Positions 25,988-33,743 of a stretch of DNA of 64,000 nt are shown piece by piece. Each line of letters starts with the position of its first letter. The stretch's first letter is position 1. The stretch is from Selenomonas sp. AE3005 (lineage in GTDB: Bacteria; Bacillota; Negativicutes; Selenomonadales; Selenomonadaceae), in contig NZ_CAJODG010000028.1 in the NCBI RefSeq assembly GCF_905233635.1, forward strand, positions 24,737-88,736. The letters run 5' to 3'. Position numbers and translations under genes: made by a program. Below the pieces are notes generated by a model. The model was not told the DNA's origin, ran no database searches, and worked only from the letters and a program-made list of their open reading frames with translations.

Positions 25988-26014
25988 GCGGCTGACATTT
26001 GACTTGTCAGCCGC
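25988..26014. terminator. Perfect nine-pair hairpin after the DUF1016 gene
   Basis: GCGGCTGAC (25988-25996) pairs with GTCAGCCGC (26006-26014). A TGACTTGTCA site (26000-26009) overlaps the right arm. No strong T-run follows on the plus strand. Confidence 0.5.
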
Positions 26015-26035
26015 GATTGGTTTCAGATATAAAAA

Positions 26036-26071
26036 CTGACAGGTCAAAAAGCACATTGACATGTCAGTTTT
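26036..26071. terminator. Bidirectional terminator of the glgB remnant
   Basis: CTGACAGGTCA (26036-26046) and TGACATGTCAG (26057-26067) form a stem with one mismatch, flanked by A-run and T-run on the two sides. Confidence 0.7.
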
Positions 26072-26080
26072 TGTGTCTGA

Positions 26081-26132
26081 TATTTTTTCTTCAAAACCAT
26101 GGCGCTGCGGGGGGGATGTTGATTTTTAGCCA
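26081..26132 (-). pseudogene. Remnant of the 3' end of glgB
   Basis: On the minus strand the sequence reads WLKINIPP, then, after a one-base deletion in a G/C run, RSAMVLKKK. The intact glgB at 37064-39082 ends WLKIYIPARSAVVLKKK. The stop codon is lost. The fragment differs from the intact gene at several bases, so it is not a recent exact duplication. It marks the left edge of the island. Confidence 0.75.
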
Positions 26133-26157
26133 GTAGCGCGCTATCGAACATTGTGGC

Positions 26158-26475
26158 TCAATGTTCTAGGTACTGCCTGAGAGCGTCGTATTGCTCTTGC
26201 AGTTTGATAATTTTTTTCTCAATAGAGGCAACACGCTCGCTGAGAGCATCACGAACGTCCTGAGCCTGCTGGTGATTCTTGATGTAATCACAAATGGCCT
26301 CGTTAATAACATCATTAGCGGAACGCTGTTGGTCAGAGGCCAACAATGCTATCTGCCACCAATCCTTATTACGTATATGCAGGGCTGTCCTATGCAGGCC
26401 CATTTCATCGGCTGTTGGCGCATTCATTTCATCAAGGATGCGCTGTTTTTTTTTGCTGACATCGGTATTTTTCAT
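26158..26475 (-). CDS. Small RHH-like regulator/antitoxin-type protein with coiled-coil tail
   Basis: 105 residues. The middle (TALHIRNKDWWQIALLASDQ, then RSANDVINEAICDYIKNHQ) has the strand-helix-helix rhythm of ribbon-helix-helix DNA-binding proteins; the last 35 residues form a coiled coil (SERVASIEKKIIKLQEQYDAL). The start is ATG at 26475-26473, with AAAGGACTT upstream on the minus strand; longer versions would add an implausible hydrophobic stretch. It is divergent from the OrfA-like gene across a region with a large inverted repeat. No partner toxin gene is adjacent. Confidence 0.55.
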   Translation of the reverse strand: MKNTDVSKKKQRILDEMNAPTADEMGLHRTALHIRNKDWWQIALLASDQQRSANDVINEAICDYIKNHQQAQDVRDALSERVASIEKKIIKLQEQYDALRQYLEH

Positions 26476-26520
26476 AGATAAGTCCTTTATATTGAAAATG
26501 TGAGATGCGATTAGATACAC

Positions 26521-26571
26521 CACAATAATATCATATATTGACAGTACTGACAATTCAGTGATAATATTGTG
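26521..26571. promoter_or_regulatory. Operator-like inverted repeat between divergent genes
   Basis: CACAATAATATCA (26521-26533) and TGATAATATTGTG (26559-26571) are inverted repeats with one mismatch pair, 25 bases apart. The centre contains the eight-base palindrome CAGTACTG. The position between a probable RHH protein gene and an HTH gene suggests an autoregulated operator. Confidence 0.55.
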
Positions 26572-26631
26572 ACAAAACAAAAGCAAAAACAAAAGCAAAT
26601 ATAAAAGCAAAAATATAAAGAGGTTGAAACT

Positions 26632-26871
26632 ATGAAAAAATATGACAAAGACTTCAAGTTGGGAGTATTGGAGTATGTTCACTGTCATAAAGAACTGACA
26701 GTATACGAATGTTCGCAACACTTTGGTATGGGGTATAGCACGTTAACTAGATGGTTGCGACAGGAAAGAAGTGAAAAAACTGCTGAATTTATCAGGTTGC
26801 GACATGAACTAAAAGAGGCCAGAAAAACGCTAAAAGTTCTAAAAGATGCGTACAATTTTTTAGGCAGATAG
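26632..26871 (+). CDS. Orphan IS3-family OrfA-like HTH protein
   Basis: 79 residues: a helix-turn-helix (FKLGVLEYVHCHKELTVYECSQHFGMGYSTLTRWLRQ) followed by a leucine-zipper-like helix ending in LKVLKDAYNFLGR. This is the plan of IS3 OrfA proteins, which normally end in LKKA.AFFA. No OrfB (DDE integrase) gene or terminal repeats follow, so it is either a relic or a protein kept as a regulator. The upstream 55 bases are an A-rich run with AAAAGCAAA repeats. Confidence 0.65.
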   Translation: MKKYDKDFKLGVLEYVHCHKELTVYECSQHFGMGYSTLTRWLRQERSEKTAEFIRLRHELKEARKTLKVLKDAYNFLGR

Positions 26872-26885
26872 AAAATTATATAAAG

Positions 26886-26898
26886 TAATCAAGGATTC
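26886..26898. repeat. Left 13-bp inverted repeat flanking the serine recombinase
   Basis: TAATCAAGGATTC, the exact inverted complement of GAATCCTTGATTA at 27590-27602. The pair encloses the recombinase gene. Confidence 0.8.
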
Positions 26899-26945
26899 CT
26901 CTACAATGAAAGTGTTGTTTGAGCTTGATTGAAGGAGGAATGCTT

Positions 26946-27554
26946 ATGAAATTAAACAACGATGGAATTATCTATGGGTATATCCGCGTATCCACTACCG
27001 CGCAAAAAGAGGACAGACAGCGAATAGCCATGGAGGAATTCGGTATTTCTGATGAATATGTGTATGTGGACAAGCAAAGTGGGAAAGACTTTGATCGACC
27101 GGCGTACCAAGAATTGATGACACGACTCGAACGTGGGGATGTGTTGGTCATAAAGAGTTTAGACCGCTTGGGGCGCAACTATGATGAAATGCTGGAGCAG
27201 TTGGATATCATCACCAGAGAAAAAGAAGCAGCTATAGTAGTGCTTGACTTGCCACTCTTAGACACGCGAAACAGATATGGCGATGACCTCACGGCAAAAC
27301 TAATCTCCAATCTGGTGATTCAAGTTTTTTCTTATGTGGCGGAGAAAGAGCGCGCAATGAACCATCAGCGGACATTGGAAGGCCTGGCTGCGGCGAAAAA
27401 ACGCGGTGTACGGTTAGGCAGACATCCCATAAAGAAACCGAAAAACTTTGCCCTTATACGTGATGCCTGGGCAAAGGGCATAATATCAGAACGTGAAGCC
27501 GCAGACCGGCTGGGAGTATCGCGCCCCACGTTTCATAAATGGGCACACGAATAA
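26946..27554 (+). CDS. Small serine recombinase (resolvase/invertase family)
   Basis: 202 residues. The catalytic domain opens with IIYGYIRVSTTAQ, placing the nucleophile at Ser16, and contains VIKSLDRLGRNYDEMLEQL with the conserved arginines. A long E helix (GLAAAKKRGVRLGRHP) leads to a C-terminal helix-turn-helix (ISEREAADRLGVSRPTFHKWA). The length is that of Tn3/Gin-type recombinases, not of large phage integrases. ATG 26946 is chosen over ATG 26940 because of spacing to GAAGGAGG. It is enclosed by 13-bp inverted repeats and followed by two mutually inverted hairpins. Confidence 0.92.
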   Translation: MKLNNDGIIYGYIRVSTTAQKEDRQRIAMEEFGISDEYVYVDKQSGKDFDRPAYQELMTRLERGDVLVIKSLDRLGRNYDEMLEQLDIITREKEAAIVVLDLPLLDTRNRYGDDLTAKLISNLVIQVFSYVAEKERAMNHQRTLEGLAAAKKRGVRLGRHPIKKPKNFALIRDAWAKGIISEREAADRLGVSRPTFHKWAHE

Positions 27555-27584
27555 GTGGCAGAAAAACCATCGTATTTCTGCCAC
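27555..27584. terminator. Hairpin A after the recombinase gene
   Basis: A perfect ten-pair stem GTGGCAGAAA/TTTCTGCCAC starting directly after the stop codon. No T-run follows. It is nearly the inverted copy of hairpin B at 27678-27705. Confidence 0.6.
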
Positions 27585-27589
27585 GTGAA

Positions 27590-27602
27590 GAATCCTTGAT
27601 TA
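27590..27602. repeat. Right 13-bp inverted repeat flanking the serine recombinase
   Basis: GAATCCTTGATTA, the inverted complement of 26886-26898. A further TCGAA/TTCGA dyad lies at about 27623-27636. Confidence 0.8.
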
Positions 27603-27677
27603 TATGACCTCATATATATTATCGAAACAATTCGACAAATTATAAATTATTTCCTGCTGGAAACTGTATTTTTTTTA

Positions 27678-27705
27678 TGGCAGGAATATCATGGTTTTTC
27701 TGCCA
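27678..27705. repeat. Hairpin B, inverted near-copy of hairpin A
   Basis: TGGCAGGAAT...TTTTTCTGCCA. The inverted complement of hairpin A matches it at about 26 of 29 positions. The two hairpins frame the right inverted repeat of the recombinase. Confidence 0.6.
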
Positions 27706-27748
27706 CAATGTAATATTTCAGAATAAACAAAATATAAGGGGTGGGAGA

Positions 27749-28627
27749 ATGAGCGCAGGTAAAAAATTTTGTATAGGATTATTAGCTCTTGGATTAGTCG
27801 CAGGATGGGGGAGGGTATCTGTGCAAGTGGAGGCGGCAATACGCACCATTAACGGCACAGGTGAATACATCATGGAAGATAACGAAACAATGAAGCAGGC
27901 ACAAGATAAAGCTTATGAGGAGGCTATGCGCAGTATTTCCCAACAAGCAGCGGTATATATCTGTGGAGAAAGTAGGACAGAATCAGCAGAACTTACTAAG
28001 GATGAAGTGGAGCTGTTGGCAACCGCCTTGGTACAAGTCCGAGAAAAACGTTTTGACAAAGAAGTTATGGCCGATGGAAAATTACGGATAAAAGCTTTTT
28101 TAGTAGGAGATATAGACGAAGATGCAACGGAAAAAGCATTGGCTGAAAAAGTAGCTCAGTTCAAGCAAAAGAAGGCTTTGGATGAAGTCAAGGCAAAACA
28201 TGAAGCGCAGCAGAAGGAAAAAGAAGCGGCGAAAAAGGAATATAACGAAGCAATGCGTCACACGGTTACAGCAATGCTGGCTGATGGCGAGGCTTTGCAA
28301 AGGCAAGGCAAATACGCAGCGGCTCTGGAAATATTCAATGAGGTAATAAAAGAACATCCCTCGTACGCCAAAGGTCTAGTTCGGCGTGGCGAGTGTTATG
28401 TAGTTATGAATAAGCTAGAGTCTGCCATGCAGGACTTTAATCAGGCAATAAAACTTGATGCCAACGAAGCCGAATGTTACTTCGGCAGAGGACAGGCCTA
28501 TGAGATGCAGGGAAAAAAAGAAGATGCCATTGCTGATTATCGTAAATTTTTGGAAGTTTCTAATATTGTGGAACATGGAGAAAAGATCACTGAAACATTA
28601 GATAGATTATCAAAATTGGAGGGATGA
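27749..28627 (+). CDS. Exported TPR protein 1 (paralogue set)
   Basis: 292 residues. A signal peptide (about 1-30, ending VEAA) precedes an N-terminal domain beginning NGTGEYIMEDNETMKQA, shared with the next two genes. A charged coiled coil (about 140-175) leads into three TPR-type repeats (YAAALEIFNEVIKEHPSYAKG and two more). Probably periplasmic. ATG 27749 has AGGGGTGGGAGA upstream. It is less AT-rich than the two genes that follow. It opens a tight cluster: the next gene begins three bases after its stop. Function unknown. Confidence 0.75.
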   Translation: MSAGKKFCIGLLALGLVAGWGRVSVQVEAAIRTINGTGEYIMEDNETMKQAQDKAYEEAMRSISQQAAVYICGESRTESAELTKDEVELLATALVQVREKRFDKEVMADGKLRIKAFLVGDIDEDATEKALAEKVAQFKQKKALDEVKAKHEAQQKEKEAAKKEYNEAMRHTVTAMLADGEALQRQGKYAAALEIFNEVIKEHPSYAKGLVRRGECYVVMNKLESAMQDFNQAIKLDANEAECYFGRGQAYEMQGKKEDAIADYRKFLEVSNIVEHGEKITETLDRLSKLEG

Positions 28628-28630
28628 ATT

Positions 28631-30064
28631 GTGAAATTTAGATTATTTAAGGTGGTGTTATGTTTTTTTCAAATAATGCTATTGATTATGCCTTGGGGTA
28701 GTGCTGAAAAGAGATTATTTCATGGTACGGGTGAATATACCATGAGTGATTATGAAACACCTATTGTAGCTGAAAAAAGGGCCTTTAGATACGCAAAACA
28801 ACATGTACTAGAACAGGCTGGTGTATATGTAGAAACATACTCTCGTATGGATAATAACCAAATAACAGATGATAAAGTGAAAATTATTACTATGGGAACT
28901 ATGCACATTGTAGAAAATAAGAATGAAAAAAAAGCCATGCCAAATGGTGATATACATATTATAAACAATATAGTTGTTGAAATAGATACAGATTTATTAG
29001 ATAAAGCAATGAATAGCAATCAAAAAGACCTACAGGATATAGAAGAGATATATAGACAGAACCAGGAAGAATATTTTAAAGAAAATAAAGAAATCATAGA
29101 ATTAAAAAATAAAATAGAAGAGATGAAATTAAAATATCAGCCAGTTAATGATTTGCAAATACAGGTGAAAGAAAAAGAGCAAATATTTTTATGTAATCAA
29201 AAAATCGATGAAGTAATAACGTTGTGGGATAGTAAGAGATATGAAGAAGCACTTCGCGAAGCAATTGAGGCAGTTAAGATAAATCCAAAGAATCATAGAG
29301 CTTATGCGGCACGTGGCGCATCTTATGGATATTTAAAAGACTATGATAAGACAATAGAAGATATAAGAAGGGCATTGTCAATCAACAATAAACATGCATG
29401 GTCATATAATGCAATGGGATATGCATATAACTGTAAAGGAAATATTGAAAATGCAATATATTATTACAATAAGGCTTTAGAAAATGATCCAAATTTTGAA
29501 ACGACCTATCATAACTTAGGACATATATATTTAAATAGTAAAGACTATAGTAGAGCAATGGAGATATATGGTAAAGTATTAACCTTTAATCCACAAAGTG
29601 CATATGCATATCATAATATAGGGTTGTGTTATTCAATGCAAAATAATTATAGTAAAGCATTGATATATTTAGCTAAAGCATTAGAACTAAAAAGGGATAT
29701 TAAAGAGACATATGCTGTTATGGGGGGGATATATAAAGAAAGGGGAGAATATGAGAAAGCAATAGAAGTATATAAAAAGGCTTTAGACATAGATAGTGAA
29801 TATTTAGTTATATATGAACGTATAGGAGATATATATTTAGAAATGAATGAATATGATAAAGCAATATATAATTATGACTATGTATTGAACAAGGATAGTA
29901 AAAATGCTGTTGTATATAATGATAGGGGAAGAGCGTATTATGGAAAGGGAGACTATGATAAAGCAATAGATGATTTTAGTAAGTCATTAGCAATAGAGCC
30001 AAACGATGAAAATGTAAAAAATAATCTACAGATTGCATATGAAGAAAAACGTAAGAATTGGTAA
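28631..30064 (+). CDS. Exported TPR protein 2 (paralogue set)
   Basis: 477 residues. A hydrophobic signal peptide (1-25), the shared N-terminal domain (FHGTGEYTMSDYETPIVAEKRA... QAGVYVETYSR), a coiled coil (about 130-185), then about eight TPR repeats of 34 residues. The start is GTG 28631 behind GGAGGGA. Base composition is very AT-rich, with heavy use of ATA and AGA codons, unlike the flanking chromosome. TPR arrays bind peptides or proteins; a periplasmic adaptor role is plausible but unproven. Confidence 0.78.
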   Translation: MKFRLFKVVLCFFQIMLLIMPWGSAEKRLFHGTGEYTMSDYETPIVAEKRAFRYAKQHVLEQAGVYVETYSRMDNNQITDDKVKIITMGTMHIVENKNEKKAMPNGDIHIINNIVVEIDTDLLDKAMNSNQKDLQDIEEIYRQNQEEYFKENKEIIELKNKIEEMKLKYQPVNDLQIQVKEKEQIFLCNQKIDEVITLWDSKRYEEALREAIEAVKINPKNHRAYAARGASYGYLKDYDKTIEDIRRALSINNKHAWSYNAMGYAYNCKGNIENAIYYYNKALENDPNFETTYHNLGHIYLNSKDYSRAMEIYGKVLTFNPQSAYAYHNIGLCYSMQNNYSKALIYLAKALELKRDIKETYAVMGGIYKERGEYEKAIEVYKKALDIDSEYLVIYERIGDIYLEMNEYDKAIYNYDYVLNKDSKNAVVYNDRGRAYYGKGDYDKAIDDFSKSLAIEPNDENVKNNLQIAYEEKRKNW

Positions 30065-30088
30065 AAATTATGTTGGAGAGATAAGATT

Positions 30089-32056
30089 ATGGAAAAAGCA
30101 TATTGTAAACTATATCAGGTAATTATACTAATGTGTTTGGTGTTGTTGTTGGGGATGCAAGCTGTCAGTGCGGAGAAGAAAATATTTCAAGGGACAGGCG
30201 AGTATACAATGAGTGATTATGAGACACCTGCAGTAGCTGAACAACGGGCATTGGCTTATGCTAAGCAACGGGCGGCAGAACAAGCAGGAGCTTATGTGGA
30301 AACATATACTCGTATGGAGAAAGTACAGGTAACAGAGGACAGAATAAATATTTTGGTCAGCGGTGCAATGCAGGTTATCAGCCAGAATACGGAGAAAAAA
30401 GCTTTGCCAAGTGGAGATGTGCGGATTGTAGCGAATATAACTGCGGAAGTAGATACAAACTATATCGACATATCATTATCACAAAGCAATAAAATACGGT
30501 TGAATCAAGAGGCGAATTATCGATATTTAAAAAGTGCAATCGCCAAAGAGGAGCAGGAAACACAGGAAATAAGACGAAGAATTGATGAATTAAAAAAACA
30601 AAAGCTTCCCACGAAGGAATTACAAATAAAAGCGAAGGCACAGGAACAAATATTTCTCGCCAATCAAAAACTTGAGCAAAGCCGAGAAGCGTACGAGCGT
30701 GGCGATTATGATAAAATGCTGTTCTTGGTAAGTGAAGCAAATAAATTAAATCCAAAGGATGAAAAAGTATATTATTATCGAGGAGTTGCATATTGTGATA
30801 AGGGCGAGTATGACAAAGCAATAGATAATTATAACAAAGCTTTGTCTATAAATTATGAATCTATGCAAGGGTATAATGATCGGGGAAATGCCTATGCATA
30901 CAAGGGGGAGTTTGACAAAGCCATCGAAGATTATAATAAAAGTATTAGTATAGAGCCTAATCAGGTATATGCTTATTATAATAGAGGAAATGCCTATGCT
31001 GACAAGGGAGAGTATGATAAAGCGATAGAAGATTACAATAAAGCTTTGAGTATGGATTTTAAATTTGTGGAAGCATATTATAATAGAGGAAGTGCCTATG
31101 CTGACAAGGGAGAGTATGACAAAGCCATAGAAGATTGTAATAAAGCATTGAATATAAATCCTAAAAGTGCTGATGCGTATAATATACGAGGACGTATATA
31201 TTGTGACAAAGAGGCGTATGACAAAGCGATAGAAGATTACAATAGAGCTTTGAGCATTGATTTTAAATTTGTGGAAGCATATTCTAATAGAGGAAATGCA
31301 TATTGTAGAAAAGGGGAGTATGACAAAGCGATAGAAGATTATAATAAAGCTTTGAGTATAAATCCTAAATATACGTATGCGTATAATAATCGAGGAAATG
31401 TATATTGCATAAAGGGGGAGAATGATAAAGGTATAGAAGATTATAATAAAGCACTTAGTTTGAATTCGAAATATTGGGAAGCGTATAAGAATCGAGGAAA
31501 TGCATATAATAACAAAGGGGAGTATGATAAGGCCATAAATGATTATATTACAGCAATAAATTTAGATCCACAAAATACATCCCTATATGTTAACCTTAGT
31601 GGAGCATATATTCAAAAAAAAGATTTCGACATGGCTATAAGATATCTAAAAACTGCTTTAAGTATAGAGCCAAAAAATGAAAAAATATATACTTGTTTTG
31701 CAGTATTGTATCAGATTAAAGGAGATTATAATAAAGCAATGGATTGTTTCAATGCCGCTTTGAAAATCAATCCTCAAAGTATAGAGATATATAAAAAAAG
31801 AGGCCTGGCGTATGCAAAGAATGGAGAATATGATAATTCAGTCAAAGATTTTTCTAATGCTTTAAAATATGCAAGTCAATATACGCCTAAAATAGTGTTG
31901 GTTGAATTATATATGTTGAGAAGTATATCGTATGAAAAGTTGGGGATAATTGATTTAGCAATTAGTGATACAAAAAAAGCAATAGAACTTAATCCCAATG
32001 ATAGTTCGCTTCATGAAATACTTAACGAACAGTATAAAGAGAAAAATATGAGATAA
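30089..32056 (+). CDS. Exported TPR protein 3 (paralogue set), long repeat array
   Basis: 655 residues. A signal peptide ends near VSAEKK, then the shared domain (FQGTGEYTMSDYETPAVAEQRA... QAGAYVETYTR), a coiled coil around 145-200, and about twelve TPR repeats. Eight of these are close to identical in sequence (RGNAYADKGEYDKAIEDYNKA type), encoded by near-identical 102-bp DNA units. The shared N-terminal domain is closest to that of protein 2, pointing to duplication. It follows gene 2 by 24 bases. Confidence 0.8.
   Translation: MEKAYCKLYQVIILMCLVLLLGMQAVSAEKKIFQGTGEYTMSDYETPAVAEQRALAYAKQRAAEQAGAYVETYTRMEKVQVTEDRINILVSGAMQVISQNTEKKALPSGDVRIVANITAEVDTNYIDISLSQSNKIRLNQEANYRYLKSAIAKEEQETQEIRRRIDELKKQKLPTKELQIKAKAQEQIFLANQKLEQSREAYERGDYDKMLFLVSEANKLNPKDEKVYYYRGVAYCDKGEYDKAIDNYNKALSINYESMQGYNDRGNAYAYKGEFDKAIEDYNKSISIEPNQVYAYYNRGNAYADKGEYDKAIEDYNKALSMDFKFVEAYYNRGSAYADKGEYDKAIEDCNKALNINPKSADAYNIRGRIYCDKEAYDKAIEDYNRALSIDFKFVEAYSNRGNAYCRKGEYDKAIEDYNKALSINPKYTYAYNNRGNVYCIKGENDKGIEDYNKALSLNSKYWEAYKNRGNAYNNKGEYDKAINDYITAINLDPQNTSLYVNLSGAYIQKKDFDMAIRYLKTALSIEPKNEKIYTCFAVLYQIKGDYNKAMDCFNAALKINPQSIEIYKKRGLAYAKNGEYDNSVKDFSNALKYASQYTPKIVLVELYMLRSISYEKLGIIDLAISDTKKAIELNPNDSSLHEILNEQYKEKNMR
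30771..31590 (+). repeat. 102-bp tandem repeats encoding TPR units
   Basis: Eight units of 34 codons in register (the TATGAYAARGC-type block recurs near 30809, 30911, 31013, 31115, 31217, 31319, 31421 and 31523). DNA identity between units is high enough for unequal recombination to add or remove whole TPRs without a frameshift. Confidence 0.8.
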
Positions 32057-32100
32057 TCTTTAGTAAAAGAATATATTGGGGATGAAGGGAGGTATATTTT

Positions 32101-33054
32101 ATGGGGCATCAACAGGTTTTTTTGTCGCTTATGGGAGATATTATTGATGAGAAAACAATTTTAGTGGATGAAATGGTAGAAGATTTTCATGAAAAGCTAC
32201 AAGATTCATGTGAAATGCTTGGGAAAATAGTTGATAAGGGGGAACTTATGTTAGAAAACGACAGTGGTTTTGAGTTCTTGCCTTTTTGCTGTTCTGGAGG
32301 CGATGAAGCAAAATTTGATTTTGTATGGGTTGGGATGAATCCGGGCATTGCAAAAGGACGCTGGCCGAAAAGATTCTATTGGGATAGAACAAAATGGCAG
32401 GATATGGTAGATTTCTATATTCCAAAGGGGAAAGTTAGCGAATACAATAATAAAAGGCCCCAGGAAAGTACCAATATATATCAATGGATAGCGGAAGATG
32501 GTGTATGGAGTGATTTTTATAGATTGATGATACGTATTCATTTTGCCCTATTAGGAAATAGAGAATACAGAACCTGGAAAGACTTTCAAGACGCTTGTGG
32601 AGATGAAAAGCAGGTGTCAAAAGCCTTTTTGAAGCAGTTGGACACATATCCAACGCTTAATGCCGAGCTCATTCCGTTTAAATCTAATGAAATAAAGATA
32701 AATGCTGGAAAAATGGTGGAAAACCCAAAATACATGCTGTATTTAAATAATTTGCTAAAATTTATAGATGATAATACAAAAAAAGATGCATGGGTATTTT
32801 TCTTTGCTACTACTGAAGTGGTAACAAGGCTGCTAAAAGAACAAAAGGCAGTAAAGATAAAAATAGCAGATAAGCCAATATCTGTAGAACCGAAAAAAAA
32901 TAATGGTAAAAAGATTAGTGGTGGTAAATATTTTTACTTCCAGTATTGGGGGGAACGAAAACTGATTTTGTCACCTTTTCTGCAAGCTTATCATGATAAT
33001 GGAAAAGATGTTTCAGCTTTGATTGGAAAAATTAAGGAATATTTTAAGTGCTAG
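32101..33054 (+). CDS. Unrecognised cytoplasmic protein, possibly uracil-DNA-glycosylase fold
   Basis: 317 residues, no signal peptide, in contrast with its neighbours. Residues 73-90 read FDFVWVGMNPGIAKGRW, which resembles motif 1 of the uracil-DNA glycosylase superfamily (GxNPG in the Mug/TDG branch); a later ELIPFKSNEI fits the family's post-motif strand. A C-terminal basic region with SGGKYFYFQYWG is unplaced. The glycosylase idea is a motif-level guess. AT-rich, AAGGGAGG ribosome site, 44 bases after the TPR gene. Confidence 0.5.
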   Translation: MGHQQVFLSLMGDIIDEKTILVDEMVEDFHEKLQDSCEMLGKIVDKGELMLENDSGFEFLPFCCSGGDEAKFDFVWVGMNPGIAKGRWPKRFYWDRTKWQDMVDFYIPKGKVSEYNNKRPQESTNIYQWIAEDGVWSDFYRLMIRIHFALLGNREYRTWKDFQDACGDEKQVSKAFLKQLDTYPTLNAELIPFKSNEIKINAGKMVENPKYMLYLNNLLKFIDDNTKKDAWVFFFATTEVVTRLLKEQKAVKIKIADKPISVEPKKNNGKKISGGKYFYFQYWGERKLILSPFLQAYHDNGKDVSALIGKIKEYFKC

Positions 33055-33169
33055 TATTGCGAGAGATTGATGTGCAGTTGATATATGATTTATATATGAA
33101 ATAGCAACTATGTTATTTAAAGAAGTGGAATGTAAAAAGATGGTTGATACAGGAGAAGGAGGGATTCTT

Positions 33170-33715
33170 ATGAAAAGGTTATTTGTAACATGGGTTATGG
33201 TTGTTGTTATGGGATTGAATTTAGCAGTTGCTGAAGCTGCACAGGCGGAAATACACCCTGCTACTATGTCGAACTTTGTGCAGAGTTTTAACAATTTGAT
33301 TGGGAACAGTATGGGGAAATTTAGTTTCCGTCAGAAGGTTGACAGCATGGGCGGTATGGAATTTTATAGCTGCTTATTAGTAGATAGTAAGACCTTGGGA
33401 AAAGTACAGGTGTCGGCTGTAGCAAATCCCGAAGGATATTTGCAAATGATTTCACTAGCTATAATTGATGGGAAAAATTTTGAAAGTTATAATGCCAGTG
33501 TTGTGCCGTTAATGGCTATACAGTCGTGTGGAAATGAGATTATTGATCTTGAAGATGCTTTGTTTTTGACCTCGCTTATTCGGGATAACTGGTCAAATAC
33601 AGGTTTCCCAACACCGCGTGTTATGAGGTGGGGAAGTCCTAGCGGAAAAGTATATGAACTAGAATTTTCCAATAACATTCATTTTGATGGAGTGGCTGTG
33701 GGGATTATGTTGTGA
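33170..33715 (+). CDS. Small exported protein, unknown
   Basis: 181 residues with a clear signal peptide (MKRLFVTWVMVVVMGLNLAV..., cleavage near AEAAQA). The mature part has no motif I recognise; it alternates strands and short helices. ATG 33170 follows AGAAGGAGGG at ideal spacing. Its end overlaps the upstream leader of the next gene, whose start lies 28 bases on. Confidence 0.6.
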   Translation: MKRLFVTWVMVVVMGLNLAVAEAAQAEIHPATMSNFVQSFNNLIGNSMGKFSFRQKVDSMGGMEFYSCLLVDSKTLGKVQVSAVANPEGYLQMISLAIIDGKNFESYNASVVPLMAIQSCGNEIIDLEDALFLTSLIRDNWSNTGFPTPRVMRWGSPSGKVYELEFSNNIHFDGVAVGIML

Positions 33716-33743
33716 TTATTTTATTGGATGTGGGGGATGTAAT

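Larger units (their letters stand above)
26032..26132. repeat. Left border copy of the glgB 3' end (direct repeat L)
   Basis: About 101 bases matching 37017-37117 at roughly 85% identity by eye, in the same orientation. It includes the TGACNNGTCA-based terminator, the shared TCAGTTTTTGTGTCTGAT block, and the last 17 codons of glgB. Similarity stops sharply at 26132. Confidence 0.8.
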
